Assembly (NCBI GenBank): GCA_958428365.1
Contig: CAUAFT010000011.1
Location: 43,624-107,623 of the forward strand
Direction: 5' to 3'
Length of the DNA: 64,000 nt
Origin: an uncultured Lachnospiraceae bacterium
Lineage (GTDB): Bacteria > Bacillota > Clostridia > Lachnospirales > Lachnospiraceae
Positions 6,989 through 15,704 of the stretch are shown here, one piece after another. The notes under the pieces were generated by a model, which searched no databases, was not told the DNA's origin, and saw only the letters and a program-made list of their open reading frames with translations. Each line of letters starts with the position of its first letter. Within the stretch, counting starts at the first letter, position 1. The translations under genes were made by a program, and so were the position numbers.

Positions 6989-8200
6989 ATGGCAATGATA
7001 GTACAACACAACCTTACAGCAATGAACTCTAACCGTCAGTTAGGTATCACAACAAGCGCTCAGTCTAAATCATCTGAGAAATTATCATCTGGTTACAGAA
7101 TCAACCGTGCAGGCGATGATGCAGCAGGATTAAAGATTTCTGAGAAAATGAGAAGCCAGGTTCGTGGACTTGACCGTGCGTCCACAAATGCACAGGACGG
7201 TGTATCCTTAATTCAGACAGCTGAAGGTGCTTTAAATGAAGCTCATTCTATCCTTCAGAGAATGAATGAATTAGCAGTTCAGGGTGCTAACGACACCAAT
7301 GAAAGCATTGACCGTGATGCTATCAACGAAGAGTTGGATGCATTGACTCAGGAATTAGACAGAATTTCTACCACAACTCAGTTCAACAAACAGAACCTGT
7401 TAGATGGATCTTTCCAGGATAAGAATCTTCAGGTTGGTGCTAATGCAAATCAGAAGATTGTTATCAGCATTGGTAACATGAACGCTGAGACTTTAGGCTT
7501 AAGAAGCATCAAAGGTCAGGAAAAAGGTGATGTTCAGAAGGGTGTTAAGCCAGTATCCATCAACTACAATGGTAATACATATGCATACGACAATGCTAAA
7601 ACTGTATCTGCAAATAAGACAGCAGCAATTTCTACATTCCAGGCAGCAATTTCCAAGAATGCTAACGTAGATCAGTATGCTATGCAGTTCAGTGCTTCAG
7701 CTACAGCAGGCTGGTATATTGATGCATCAGGTAATCAATATTCACAGGCTAGTCTGGCCATGAAAGCTGATATTTCTGCGGCAAAAGCAGCAGTAAGTGC
7801 AGCGATTGAGACAAGTTTTGCTACATATCTTACAACAGAGAATATTGCAGCAGATGATGTAACAGTAGGTGTGAAAGGTTCTGCATTTAAATTAGATAAA
7901 CCGGGTGTTGATACCTATTCTAAAGCGAATGCAACTATAACAGCAGTACAGGATGCTATTAACAAAGTATCTTCTCAGAGATCTGCACTTGGTGCATTAC
8001 AGAACAGATTAGAGCATACAATTGCTAACTTGGACAACGTAGCAGAGAATACGCAGGCAGCTGAATCCCGTATCCGTGATACAGATATGGCAGATGAGAT
8101 GGTTGAATACAGCAAGAATAATATTCTTGCTCAGGCTGGACAGTCTATGCTTGCTCAGGCTAATCAGTCCACTCAGGGTGTATTATCCTTATTACAGTAA
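6989..8200 (+). CDS. hag: Flagellin
   Basis: A 403-residue filament protein. The N-terminal D0/D1 region (residues 1-140) has MIVQHNLTAMNSNRQLG and SSGYRINRAGDDAAGLKIS. The C-terminal D1/D0 region (about 315-403) has SQRSALGALQNRLEHTIANL and ends ANQSTQGVLSLLQ. The middle, about 170-310, is variable, Ala/Lys-rich and carries Ser/Thr residues that could be glycosylated. An upstream in-frame ATG exists at 6914, but the ATG at 6989 follows AGGAGG (6975-6980) by 8 bases and begins the conserved flagellin sequence. Control is probably by sigma-28 and CsrA/FliW. A terminator follows at 8249. Glycosylation genes directly downstream suggest the filament is decorated. Confidence 0.97.
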   Translation: MAMIVQHNLTAMNSNRQLGITTSAQSKSSEKLSSGYRINRAGDDAAGLKISEKMRSQVRGLDRASTNAQDGVSLIQTAEGALNEAHSILQRMNELAVQGANDTNESIDRDAINEELDALTQELDRISTTTQFNKQNLLDGSFQDKNLQVGANANQKIVISIGNMNAETLGLRSIKGQEKGDVQKGVKPVSINYNGNTYAYDNAKTVSANKTAAISTFQAAISKNANVDQYAMQFSASATAGWYIDASGNQYSQASLAMKADISAAKAAVSAAIETSFATYLTTENIAADDVTVGVKGSAFKLDKPGVDTYSKANATITAVQDAINKVSSQRSALGALQNRLEHTIANLDNVAENTQAAESRIRDTDMADEMVEYSKNNILAQAGQSMLAQANQSTQGVLSLLQ

Positions 8201-8248
8201 TTATCAATATCAGAAATTTGTTTTTAGACAGATTTTAATAAGAAAACG

Positions 8249-8286
8249 AATAAAGGAGTTGGCATTGCCAGCTCCTTTATTCTTAG
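8249..8286 (+). terminator. Flagellin terminator
   Basis: AATAAAGGAGTTGGC (8249-8263) pairs with the complementary run ending GCTCCTTTATT at 8281, with one G-U pair and a small loop, followed by T/C-rich sequence. It lies about 50 bases after the hag stop. Confidence 0.75.
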
Positions 8287-8307
8287 AAAAAGTGGCAGGA
8301 TGAAAAG

Positions 8308-8646
8308 ATGAAAGAAAAGATTGAGAGTTTATATCAGAAAGTTGTTGGAATTTCAGCCGCCTATTTGATTTATCAAGAGCGGAAAACAATTGATTTAACG
8401 AAGAAAATTATCCCGCAGATACAGGAATTTGTATTGTGGTTTTTAGAGGGAAATAAATTTGGAATAGAAGATGAGTTGTATCAGGGAATGAGCAGAAATC
8501 TACTTGTGATTCTGGAGGACATTTTAGAAGCGCTTAAGCAGGAAGATCGTGTATTGCTGCAAGATGCATTGGCACACGGGTTGATGGGATATTTGGAGCT
8601 TTTTATAGAAAAAGAACAGGGGGAAGAGGAAGATGACACGATATGA
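8308..8646 (+). CDS. Small helical protein of unknown function, flagellin-maf junction
   Basis: A 112-residue, predicted all-helical acidic protein (ISAAYLIYQERKTIDLTKKIIPQIQEF, then LYQGMSRNLLVILEDILEALKQEDRVLLQDALAHGL). I do not recognise a named family. The gene overlaps the next (Maf) gene by 14 bases, so they are translationally coupled, which suggests a role with Maf in flagellin modification or as a chaperone. A weak AAAAGATG context precedes the ATG. It has no signal peptide or membrane segment. Function is unknown; coupling is seen directly. Confidence 0.75.
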   Translation: MKEKIESLYQKVVGISAAYLIYQERKTIDLTKKIIPQIQEFVLWFLEGNKFGIEDELYQGMSRNLLVILEDILEALKQEDRVLLQDALAHGLMGYLELFIEKEQGEEEDDTI

Positions 8647-10513
8647 AGAGAACTTGGAAATATTAGCAGAAGCATATCCTCAGATGGATGTTCTGATTGA
8701 AGAAGCCAAGAAAAATCTGGAACCGGAACTTGAAATAATTGAAGAGGTTTCTTACGATGGAGAGACTATCCTTAAAATCAAGAAAGATAATAGAATTTGT
8801 TATTTGAATGGAAAACGTAACACGAAGGAATCGGCGCAGATATGGAGGGAAACATTAGGAGAGTTGCAGGTGAATGCACCTGTTTTTATAATGGGATTGG
8901 GAAATCACACTTATCTACAGGATTTGGTTGAAAACACAAAAAATCGAATTGCAATTGTTATATATGAACCATCTGTTCAGATTTTTTTGAAATTTCTCGA
9001 AACAGTTTCATTAAAAGGTTGGATGGAAAAGCATACAATTGTGTTCTGGGTACGCGGAATTGAAGGTATGGATGAAAAAGCGATGGAAAAGTTATTGAAG
9101 CGCATTATAAGATATGAGATGCTGCCATATTCCAGAAAGCTTGTTCTGCCAAATTATGATATTTTATTTCCGGAAGAAACAATAGATTTTTTAAGAATGG
9201 TTCGTGATATTGCAAAAACTGAGATAATTCAGTACAATACTCAGATGCTTTTTTCAACTGTTATGGTTAAAAATCTATTGTCAAATATAAGATATTTTTG
9301 CGATGGATATAAGACGACTCAGCTTGTAGATGTGATACCAAGAGATATACCGGGAATTGTTGTGGCAGCTGGACCTTCTTTGAATAAGAATATTAAGGAG
9401 TTGAAAAAGGCAAAAGGAAGAGCTTTTATCATTGCAGTAGATACGGCAATAAAACCTCTTCTGGCGGAAGGAATTATTCCGGATATGTTCGCGATTATTG
9501 ATGGTAAAAAGGAATTTAAGTTGGTGCAGGATGAAAGGGCAAGAGAGATACCTCTTCTTTCAACAATAAATGCGAATAGTGATGTGTTAGATTATCATAC
9601 TGGTATGAAGTTTTTCTATAATGAGGGATTTTTGATAGCTGAGCGGATTTTCAGAAAAAGTAAAATGAGGGCAGGCAATGTTGATTCCGGTGGCTCGGTT
9701 GCTACCAATGCGTTTTCTTTGCTTTATAAATTGGGATTTACACGCATTATTCTGGTGGGACAGGATTTGGCATATACCAATAATAAATCCCATGCAGATG
9801 GAACGTTTGAAACAGTAATGGAGGAAAAGGATACTCGGAATTATATTATGGTGGAAGGTAATGTCGAAGAAAAAGTTCCAACCATTGCTAATCTTAAAAG
9901 TTATCTTGAGTGGTATGATTATTATATTAGGAATATACAGGAGCGTAATCCGGATTTTCGTGTAATTAATGCAACAGAGGGCGGCGCTAAAATTAAAAAT
10001 ACAGAGATTATGAGCTTACATGATGCTATTCAGCAAGAGTGCACGAAAGAGGTAGATATACAGGAATGCTTCAAAAAGCTTTCACCAATGTTGGATGCAG
10101 AGTCGAAATTATGGGCAGAAGAATATTTGCGCGAAATACCATCTAAATTTAAAACGTTGGCTGTAGATGCAGGAAAAGCAAAAAAGACATATCAAAAATT
10201 GGATAAAATATCTAGGAAGAAAAATTTAGATACAAAAGAATATTTGTCCATATTGAAGAAGATAAAAAAAGCGAATCATGCGATTGAGGCAAATGAAATA
10301 TATCAGTTGGTGGCTTCCACAATGGTAAATGCACAATATATTCTGTGGAATGAACAGTTCCAACATGAAGATTCCGTAAATGAAGAAGGGAAGGAAATCG
10401 CACGTAAAGGAATCCTTTATGCGGAAAACGTTAAAAAAATGGCAGAATTATTCCAGGAGTATGCGGAAGAATTATACAAAGATATAGGTGGGAAGCAAGA
10501 GCAAATGCTTTAA
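8633..10513 (+). CDS. Motility accessory factor (Maf) family flagellin glycosyltransferase, DUF115/MptE-like
   Basis: A 626-residue protein with the DUF115 core at about residues 235-400: IPGIVVAAGPSLNKNIKEL, then AFIIAVDTAIKPLLAEGIIPDMFAIIDG and VATNAFSLLYKLGFTRIILVGQDLAY. Maf proteins in Campylobacter, Aeromonas and Clostridium transfer nonulosonic acids such as pseudaminic or legionaminic acid onto flagellin Ser/Thr in the cytoplasm. Position between hag and sugar-synthesis genes fits that role. The C-terminal 200 residues are helical and Lys-rich. It overlaps the upstream small ORF and is followed 23 bases later by the pyruvyl transferase. The exact sugar transferred cannot be read from sequence. 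Confidence 0.85.
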   Translation: MTRYEENLEILAEAYPQMDVLIEEAKKNLEPELEIIEEVSYDGETILKIKKDNRICYLNGKRNTKESAQIWRETLGELQVNAPVFIMGLGNHTYLQDLVENTKNRIAIVIYEPSVQIFLKFLETVSLKGWMEKHTIVFWVRGIEGMDEKAMEKLLKRIIRYEMLPYSRKLVLPNYDILFPEETIDFLRMVRDIAKTEIIQYNTQMLFSTVMVKNLLSNIRYFCDGYKTTQLVDVIPRDIPGIVVAAGPSLNKNIKELKKAKGRAFIIAVDTAIKPLLAEGIIPDMFAIIDGKKEFKLVQDERAREIPLLSTINANSDVLDYHTGMKFFYNEGFLIAERIFRKSKMRAGNVDSGGSVATNAFSLLYKLGFTRIILVGQDLAYTNNKSHADGTFETVMEEKDTRNYIMVEGNVEEKVPTIANLKSYLEWYDYYIRNIQERNPDFRVINATEGGAKIKNTEIMSLHDAIQQECTKEVDIQECFKKLSPMLDAESKLWAEEYLREIPSKFKTLAVDAGKAKKTYQKLDKISRKKNLDTKEYLSILKKIKKANHAIEANEIYQLVASTMVNAQYILWNEQFQHEDSVNEEGKEIARKGILYAENVKKMAELFQEYAEELYKDIGGKQEQML

Positions 10514-10536
10514 GGAAGATTGATAGGAGATAACAC

Positions 10537-11679
10537 ATGAAGATTGAAAAGACGGAACATTTGAAATTTGCTATGATGTCAGGGGCACTAAAAAATGCAG
10601 GAGATTTTTTGATTGTAAAGAGAAGTGAGGAATTGATAAAACATGTCTATCCCAATGCGGAATTCTCTTTTTTTAATCGCTGTACATCTTTAGAAGAGTA
10701 TTTAGAAAAGATAAATGGGATGGATGCCATGATATTCTGCGGCGGTCCGGCATATCTGCCGCAGTTGTATCCACAGGTGTTCCCGTTGGTCCCGGATTTG
10801 AACCGTATTCAGGTGCCGATGTTTGCGCTGGGATTGGGATGGTTTGGAACCAGCTATACCAATAAAGCAGTATACAATTACCGTTTTACGGACAGCACAG
10901 TGGGGCTGTTGAAAAGAATAGAATCCGATACCAAAGTCTTAGGATGCCGTGACTGGTATAGTGTGAGTGTGCTTCGCAACAATGGTATCTGGTCAGGAAA
11001 GATGACAGGATGTCCGGCGTGGTACAATCTGGAATTTGTAAATCAGCAGACATTTACTTCGGCAAATCCTTATGATGTGAAAAAGGTATGTATTTCCGAT
11101 CCGGCGAATGCGAATTATTTGGAAAACATGATTGATATTGCGGCATATGTAAGGCAGATTTTCCCGAAGGCAGAGATAAAAATAGTTTTTCACAGAGGAA
11201 TGAAGGCGGATTCTTACACAGATGAACGGACAGCACAGATGATACAAAAAGCAGTGACGGAATGTGAAGGTCTGGGGGCGCAATGTGTGGATATCAGTTA
11301 TGGAGAGAATGGTTTTTCCGTCTATGATGATTGTGATTTGCATCTTGGATTTCGTGTTCATGCCCATATTTACAATCTGAGCCATCGCAATATTTCTGTT
11401 TTGATTGAAGAAGATGGAAGGGGTTCCGGAGTCAATAAGGCGCTGGGATTAGAGAATATTGCGGCATATGACCTGGGTGTGAAAGTAAACTACGACGGAG
11501 ACCGTGTAATTAATGCGGTTGGAAAAGTGCCGAACCGCTATCTGTTGCAAATGGTGGATGATTATGTGAATAATCTCTATCAGACAGATTTTATGCAGAT
11601 CAAGAATGCTTATGGACTCATGCAGAAGTATTTCCGTATTATGGAAAAACATGTGGAGAGTCTGGGGGAATATCTTTAA
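10537..11679 (+). CDS. Polysaccharide pyruvyl transferase family protein
   Basis: A 380-residue protein whose opening MMSGALKNAGDFLIVKRSEELIK and MDAMIFCGGPAYLPQLYP (about residues 65-82) match the polysaccharide pyruvyl transferase family (CsaB/EpsO/WcaK group, PF04230). Later segments include VPMFALGLGWFG and DLHLGFRVHAHIYNLSHRN near residue 270, the conserved GxRxH-type region. Members transfer a pyruvate ketal from PEP to sugars, although some homologues do other reactions. Here it lies in the flagellin-sugar operon, so the target could be a flagellar glycan. This is inference. The next gene starts 18 bases after the stop. Confidence 0.8.
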   Translation: MKIEKTEHLKFAMMSGALKNAGDFLIVKRSEELIKHVYPNAEFSFFNRCTSLEEYLEKINGMDAMIFCGGPAYLPQLYPQVFPLVPDLNRIQVPMFALGLGWFGTSYTNKAVYNYRFTDSTVGLLKRIESDTKVLGCRDWYSVSVLRNNGIWSGKMTGCPAWYNLEFVNQQTFTSANPYDVKKVCISDPANANYLENMIDIAAYVRQIFPKAEIKIVFHRGMKADSYTDERTAQMIQKAVTECEGLGAQCVDISYGENGFSVYDDCDLHLGFRVHAHIYNLSHRNISVLIEEDGRGSGVNKALGLENIAAYDLGVKVNYDGDRVINAVGKVPNRYLLQMVDDYVNNLYQTDFMQIKNAYGLMQKYFRIMEKHVESLGEYL

Positions 11680-11697
11680 TAGATGGAGGAACAGCAG

Positions 11698-13329
11698 ATG
11701 AACGTATTGGCAGTCATTCCGGCAAGAGGCGGTTCCAAAGGGATTCCGAGAAAGAATGTTCGCTTGATGGATGGGAAGCCGTTAATTGCCTATTCACTGA
11801 TGAATGCAAAGGCATGCGCTGCAATCACTGATACGGTTGTCACAACAGATGATTCCGAGGTTATGGCGATTGCCAAAATGCATGATGTCGAGGTTATTGA
11901 AAGAAGACCGGAGCTGGCGGCGGACCATATCACGCTGGATCCTGTTATTTATGATGCTCTTTTTCAGATGGAGGAAAAGAAAGGGTATCGTTATGATGTG
12001 GTGATTACGCTTCAGGCAACTTCCCCTTTGTTGAAAAGCGAGACTTTAAATCAGGCTGTTGAGCAATTCGTAAGTGATGATAAGGATACCTACATCAGTG
12101 TGGTAAATCAGGCGCATTTATCCTGGGGGAAGAATGAGAAGGGATTTTTTCCGAATTATAAAGAGCGTTTGAATCGGCAGCAGTTGCCGCCTAATTATCT
12201 GGAGACGGGAGCCTTCTTTATTACCAGACGGGAATTTGTTACGGAAAATAGCCGTCTTGGAAGAAATATATCAGTATATGAAGTGGATGAAAAAGAAGCA
12301 GTCGATATTGATACGGCAAATGACTGGATGATTTGTGAGCATGAGTTAAAGAAAAAGAGGATTGTATTCCGTGCAGATGGTTATAAAGAGCGGGGGATGG
12401 GACATATTTATCATTGCCTGACTCTGGCTTATCGCATGACGGGACAGGAAATCATGTTTGTTACGAATAAGAATCACAGAGAAGGCTATGAAAAGTTAAA
12501 GAACAGTTTTCTTCCGGTACACACCATTGAACGTGAGGAAGAGTTCTATGAGTTTTTGGAGTCCTATCAGCCGGATGTGGTTGTAAATGATTGTCTGAAT
12601 ACCACAAAAGAGCATATTTTAAGGTTGAAAGAACTGGCGAAGAAAGTAATCACGATTGAAGATTTGGGAGAGGGGGCGCTCTATGCGGATGCGGTCATCA
12701 ATGCCCTTTACAATGTGGATGCGCCAAATCCCAACCAATATGTGGGTTCGGACTATGTCTGTATCCGGGATGAATTTCTGATTCGCAGGCCGAAAGAGTT
12801 CTCAGAACAGGTACAGAATGTACTGGTGATGTTCGGTGGAACAGACCCGTCGAATCTGACGAAAAAAATTTACAAAATGGCAGAAAGGCTACAGATGGAA
12901 GAGCCGCAGATGGAGATTCATTTTATTACAGGAAGCGGTTATTCTGTCATGGAAAATCAAATTGTTACGGATGAAGAAAAAAAGATTTTCATACATAACA
13001 ACGTTCAGAATGTCTCGGAATATATGGAACAGGCGGATTTAGCGTTCACGTCCCAGGGAAGGACGGTTTTTGAACTGGCGGCCATGGGTGTACCTGCCAT
13101 TGTGCTTGCACAGAATCAGAGAGAACAGATGCATACCTTTGCGCAGATGGAAAATGGATTTCTGAATCTGGGGCTTGGCAGAGACGTGACGGAAGAAACG
13201 ATTCTATCCACCTTTCAATGGTTAGTTCATACACCGCAGATTCGCAAGGAAATGAGAGATCTGATGTTGCGAAACAGGCTTGACAAGAGTACGGATCGTG
13301 TTTTAGATATCATTTTAAAAGATGACTAG
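11698..13329 (+). CDS. Fused CMP-nonulosonate cytidylyltransferase (PseF/NeuA) and PseG-like hydrolase
   Basis: A 543-residue bifunctional protein. Residues 1-215 are a CMP-sugar synthetase: VIPARGGSKGIPRKNVRL and VVTTDDSEVMAIA, then ITLQATSPLL and TGAFFITRREF. From about residue 220 a GT-B-like PseG domain begins: RIVFRADGYKERGMGHIYHC, with the catalytic-type His in GMGH (about residue 236), then VLVMFGGTDPSNLTKKIY and TSQGRTVFELAAMGVPAIV. PseG removes UDP from the 2,4-diacetamido sugar before PseI condensation, and PseF activates the product with CTP. An in-frame ATG at 11683 lies inside the ribosome site GGAGGA (11685-11690), so 11698 is the better start. The PseG half points to pseudaminic acid-type chemistry. 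Confidence 0.88.
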   Translation: MNVLAVIPARGGSKGIPRKNVRLMDGKPLIAYSLMNAKACAAITDTVVTTDDSEVMAIAKMHDVEVIERRPELAADHITLDPVIYDALFQMEEKKGYRYDVVITLQATSPLLKSETLNQAVEQFVSDDKDTYISVVNQAHLSWGKNEKGFFPNYKERLNRQQLPPNYLETGAFFITRREFVTENSRLGRNISVYEVDEKEAVDIDTANDWMICEHELKKKRIVFRADGYKERGMGHIYHCLTLAYRMTGQEIMFVTNKNHREGYEKLKNSFLPVHTIEREEEFYEFLESYQPDVVVNDCLNTTKEHILRLKELAKKVITIEDLGEGALYADAVINALYNVDAPNPNQYVGSDYVCIRDEFLIRRPKEFSEQVQNVLVMFGGTDPSNLTKKIYKMAERLQMEEPQMEIHFITGSGYSVMENQIVTDEEKKIFIHNNVQNVSEYMEQADLAFTSQGRTVFELAAMGVPAIVLAQNQREQMHTFAQMENGFLNLGLGRDVTEETILSTFQWLVHTPQIRKEMRDLMLRNRLDKSTDRVLDIILKDD

Positions 13330-13346
13330 TATAGGAGGAAATGGCA

Positions 13347-14414
13347 ATGAGTTGTATTATAGAACAGGTTAAACGGGGGGGATTCGTATTAATCGCTGAG
13401 ATTGGTGTGAATTATTATGACATTGCGAAAAAAGATGGAATTTCCAATATGGAAGCAGCGAAAAAGATGGTACGGGAAGCAAAAGAAGCGGGAATCCATG
13501 CTGTAAAATTCCAGACCTATAAAGCAGGAACCCTGGCAGCAAAGGACTCACCGTCCTATTGGGATACAACGGAAGAGAGTACCAGCTCCCAATATGAGTT
13601 ATTTAAAAAGTTCGATTCTTTTGGCTATGAGGAGTATCGGGAATTAGCAGAGTATTGTAAAGAGCAGGGGATTGAGTTTTTATCTACGGCATTTGACATT
13701 GAATCAGCCGATTATCTTGATGAACTTATGGAGGTATATAAGATATCCTCCTCGGATTTGAACAATCATCCATTTGTAGAATATCAGGCGAAGAAGGGCA
13801 AGCCGATTCTCTTATCAGTAGGGGCTTCTAATGCAAACGAGATTGACGAGACGATTGCCTGCATTCGAAAATATAATCAACAGCCGATTGTGTTATTGCA
13901 TTGTGTGTTGGAATATCCGACGCCTTACGAACATGCAAATCTGAATAAGATTGTTTCTTTAAAAGAACGTTATCCGGATTTGGTTATCGGATATTCTGAC
14001 CATACAAAACCGGATATCTGCAAGGATGTCATTAAAACGGCATATAATCTGGGTGCTCAGGTGGTTGAAAAACACTATACCTTAGATAAAACTCTGACCG
14101 GAAATGACCATTACCATGCAATGGATCCGCAAGATGCAAAACAGATACTGGAAGGGATCGCATTTTTGGATAAGATTCGGGGGGATTATGAATTGTCCTG
14201 TCTGGAGAGCGAAAAGATGGCAAGACAAAATGCAAGGCGTTCTTTAGTCAGCAGTATGAAAATTAAGAAAGGCACTGTAATCGAAGAAAAAATGTTGACC
14301 TTCAAGCGTCCGGGAACCGGAATTCATCCTGAGGATATGCAAAAGCTGGTTGGAAAGAGAGCGAAGGAAGACATTCTTGAGGATATGATTTTAAAATGGG
14401 AAATGTTTCAATAG
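13347..14414 (+). CDS. Pseudaminic/N-acetylneuraminic acid synthase family protein (PseI/NeuB)
   Basis: A 355-residue PEP-dependent condensing enzyme. The NeuB barrel has FVLIAEIGVNYYDI near the N-terminus, then EAGIHAVKFQTYK, EFLSTAFDIESADYLDEL and KISSSDLNNHPFVEY. Further along come VLLHCVLEYPTPYEHANL, IGYSDHT and VVEKHYTLDKTLTGNDHYHAMDP. A C-terminal SAF antifreeze-like domain follows (about 280-350, RRSLVSSMKIKKGTVI). It makes a nonulosonic acid from a 6-carbon amino sugar and PEP. The fused PseF-PseG gene 17 bases upstream favours pseudaminic acid over sialic acid. Two candidate ATGs exist; 13347 is 8 bases from AGGAGG (13333-13338), while 13341 is only 2 away, so 13347 is chosen. Confidence 0.88.
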   Translation: MSCIIEQVKRGGFVLIAEIGVNYYDIAKKDGISNMEAAKKMVREAKEAGIHAVKFQTYKAGTLAAKDSPSYWDTTEESTSSQYELFKKFDSFGYEEYRELAEYCKEQGIEFLSTAFDIESADYLDELMEVYKISSSDLNNHPFVEYQAKKGKPILLSVGASNANEIDETIACIRKYNQQPIVLLHCVLEYPTPYEHANLNKIVSLKERYPDLVIGYSDHTKPDICKDVIKTAYNLGAQVVEKHYTLDKTLTGNDHYHAMDPQDAKQILEGIAFLDKIRGDYELSCLESEKMARQNARRSLVSSMKIKKGTVIEEKMLTFKRPGTGIHPEDMQKLVGKRAKEDILEDMILKWEMFQ

Positions 14415-14451
14415 ATGATGACGTTTGCAGGAAGTTGGGAAGAATAGATTA

Positions 14452-15495
14452 ATGAACAACATAGAACAACAATTTTTACAACTGGTACAAATCGTAGAAG
14501 GGATGCAGCAGAGAATCTCTTCCCTGGAAAATGCAAATCAGGTTTTGCTCCGTTCCAACAAACAGTGCCTGGAACTGTTGGAAGACCAGCAGAAGGAATT
14601 AGCGGCATATCAGCGGAATCTTTTCTTTGAGATGAATGATCCGTCTCTTTGCCGAAAAGAAGGAGAGAGGTTCTGGTATCCGTCCATTCGCTCTGCGAAA
14701 GGGACCATTGACCTGATTGTTAACGAAGGAAAGTCCTTAGCCCGGTTTGGCGACGGTGAGTTCGCCGCAATCGCGGGAAGGATACGCCATAGATTTCAGA
14801 CGGAGACTGACGAGGGGCTGAAACGGCGTCTGTTGGAGGTGCTTCAGTCAGAGGAAGAAAATCTGTTAATCGGAATCGCCGATAACTATGGCAGTTTGGA
14901 AAAATATACGGAACAGGCAAAGCGGGAAATACGCTGTTATTTAAGTCCTAAGGTCCGTAAGGAACACCTGAGTCTTTTGGATCCCCAAAAGACATATTAT
15001 GATGCCTATGTTACAAGACCCTATGTGATGTATGCGGATAATCAGACGGCTGCGCCAGCAGAGAGATTTGCAGATTTACAGAAAATATGGGAAAATCGTA
15101 ATTGCGTTTTTGTGGAAGGTTGTTATACAAGGCTGGGGATTGGGAATGATCTGTTTGACAATGCGGGCAGTATTCAAAGAATCCTGGGTCCTGCGGAAAA
15201 TGCATTCTCAAATTATCAGGAGATATTGGATACTTGCATGGAGCAGAAGAAAGATACCTTATTCTTGCTGGCGCTTGGACCGACGGCAACCGTCCTTGCT
15301 TATGATTTATGCAGGGCAGGATACCAGGCTGTGGATGTTGGGCATGTGGATTTGGAATATGAGTGGTTTTTGCAGGGAAAAGGATACAGGGTGCCCATAG
15401 AGGGAAAGTATAATAATGAGCTGGGGGAAGAACAACAGTTATTCCCGTTAAAAGATGAAGTCTATTTAAGCCAGATCATTGGAGATTTTTCCTGA
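14452..15495 (+). CDS. GT-D fold glycosyltransferase (DUF1792-like)
   Basis: A 347-residue protein with an N-terminal coiled coil (QQFLQLVQIVEGMQQRISSL, residues about 4-45) and a GT-D catalytic domain from about residue 80: GKSLARFGDGEFAAIAG resembles the RxGDGE signature of the GT-D family. VFVEGCYTRLGIGNDLF and TLFLLALGPTATVLAYDLC follow, then AVDVGHVDLEYEWF. GT-D enzymes transfer glucose in the third step of Streptococcus serine-rich adhesin glycosylation, so a role in extending an O-glycan on flagellin is plausible. A TTG at 14425 could extend the frame but has no ribosome site, so ATG 14452 is preferred. Confidence 0.78.
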   Translation: MNNIEQQFLQLVQIVEGMQQRISSLENANQVLLRSNKQCLELLEDQQKELAAYQRNLFFEMNDPSLCRKEGERFWYPSIRSAKGTIDLIVNEGKSLARFGDGEFAAIAGRIRHRFQTETDEGLKRRLLEVLQSEEENLLIGIADNYGSLEKYTEQAKREIRCYLSPKVRKEHLSLLDPQKTYYDAYVTRPYVMYADNQTAAPAERFADLQKIWENRNCVFVEGCYTRLGIGNDLFDNAGSIQRILGPAENAFSNYQEILDTCMEQKKDTLFLLALGPTATVLAYDLCRAGYQAVDVGHVDLEYEWFLQGKGYRVPIEGKYNNELGEEQQLFPLKDEVYLSQIIGDFS

Positions 15496-15503
15496 TGAAA
15501 GAA

Positions 15504-15704
15504 TTGCGTCAATCGGTTGTTCGTGTTAAGATAATTTCAAAGCATATTTTCTTTTGCAGTTTGTTGTGAGAACTGTATCTTGCGATTTTCGGATCGTTCT
15601 GTCTATTTCAATATATCTTAGAAAATTCATGCTTTTAAAACCACATTTTTATAAAAGCAGGAGTTTTCGGGAAGTGCTCCTGCGAATAACAGGAGGAACT
15701 GAAT
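15504..15704 (+). promoter_or_regulatory. Promoter and structured leader of the third Rpn gene
   Basis: TTGCGT (15504-15509), 17 bases and TAAGAT (15527-15532) form the promoter. The inverted repeat arms AAAGCATATTTTCT (15539-15552) and AGAAAATTCATGCTTT (15620-15635) are identical to copies 1 and 2, although the sequence between them has been replaced. Arms A GCAGGAG (15657-15663), B CTCCTGC (15677-15683) and C CAGGAGG (15690-15696) are retained. The A-B loop shrinks to 13 bases and the B-C loop stays at 7. Preservation of the arms amid changed loops supports a functional RNA structure. Confidence 0.7.

Noticed and set aside
8076..8303. 75-residue frame overlapping the flagellin 3' end
   Set aside because: Out-of-frame shadow of hag that runs across its terminator, with no ribosome site.
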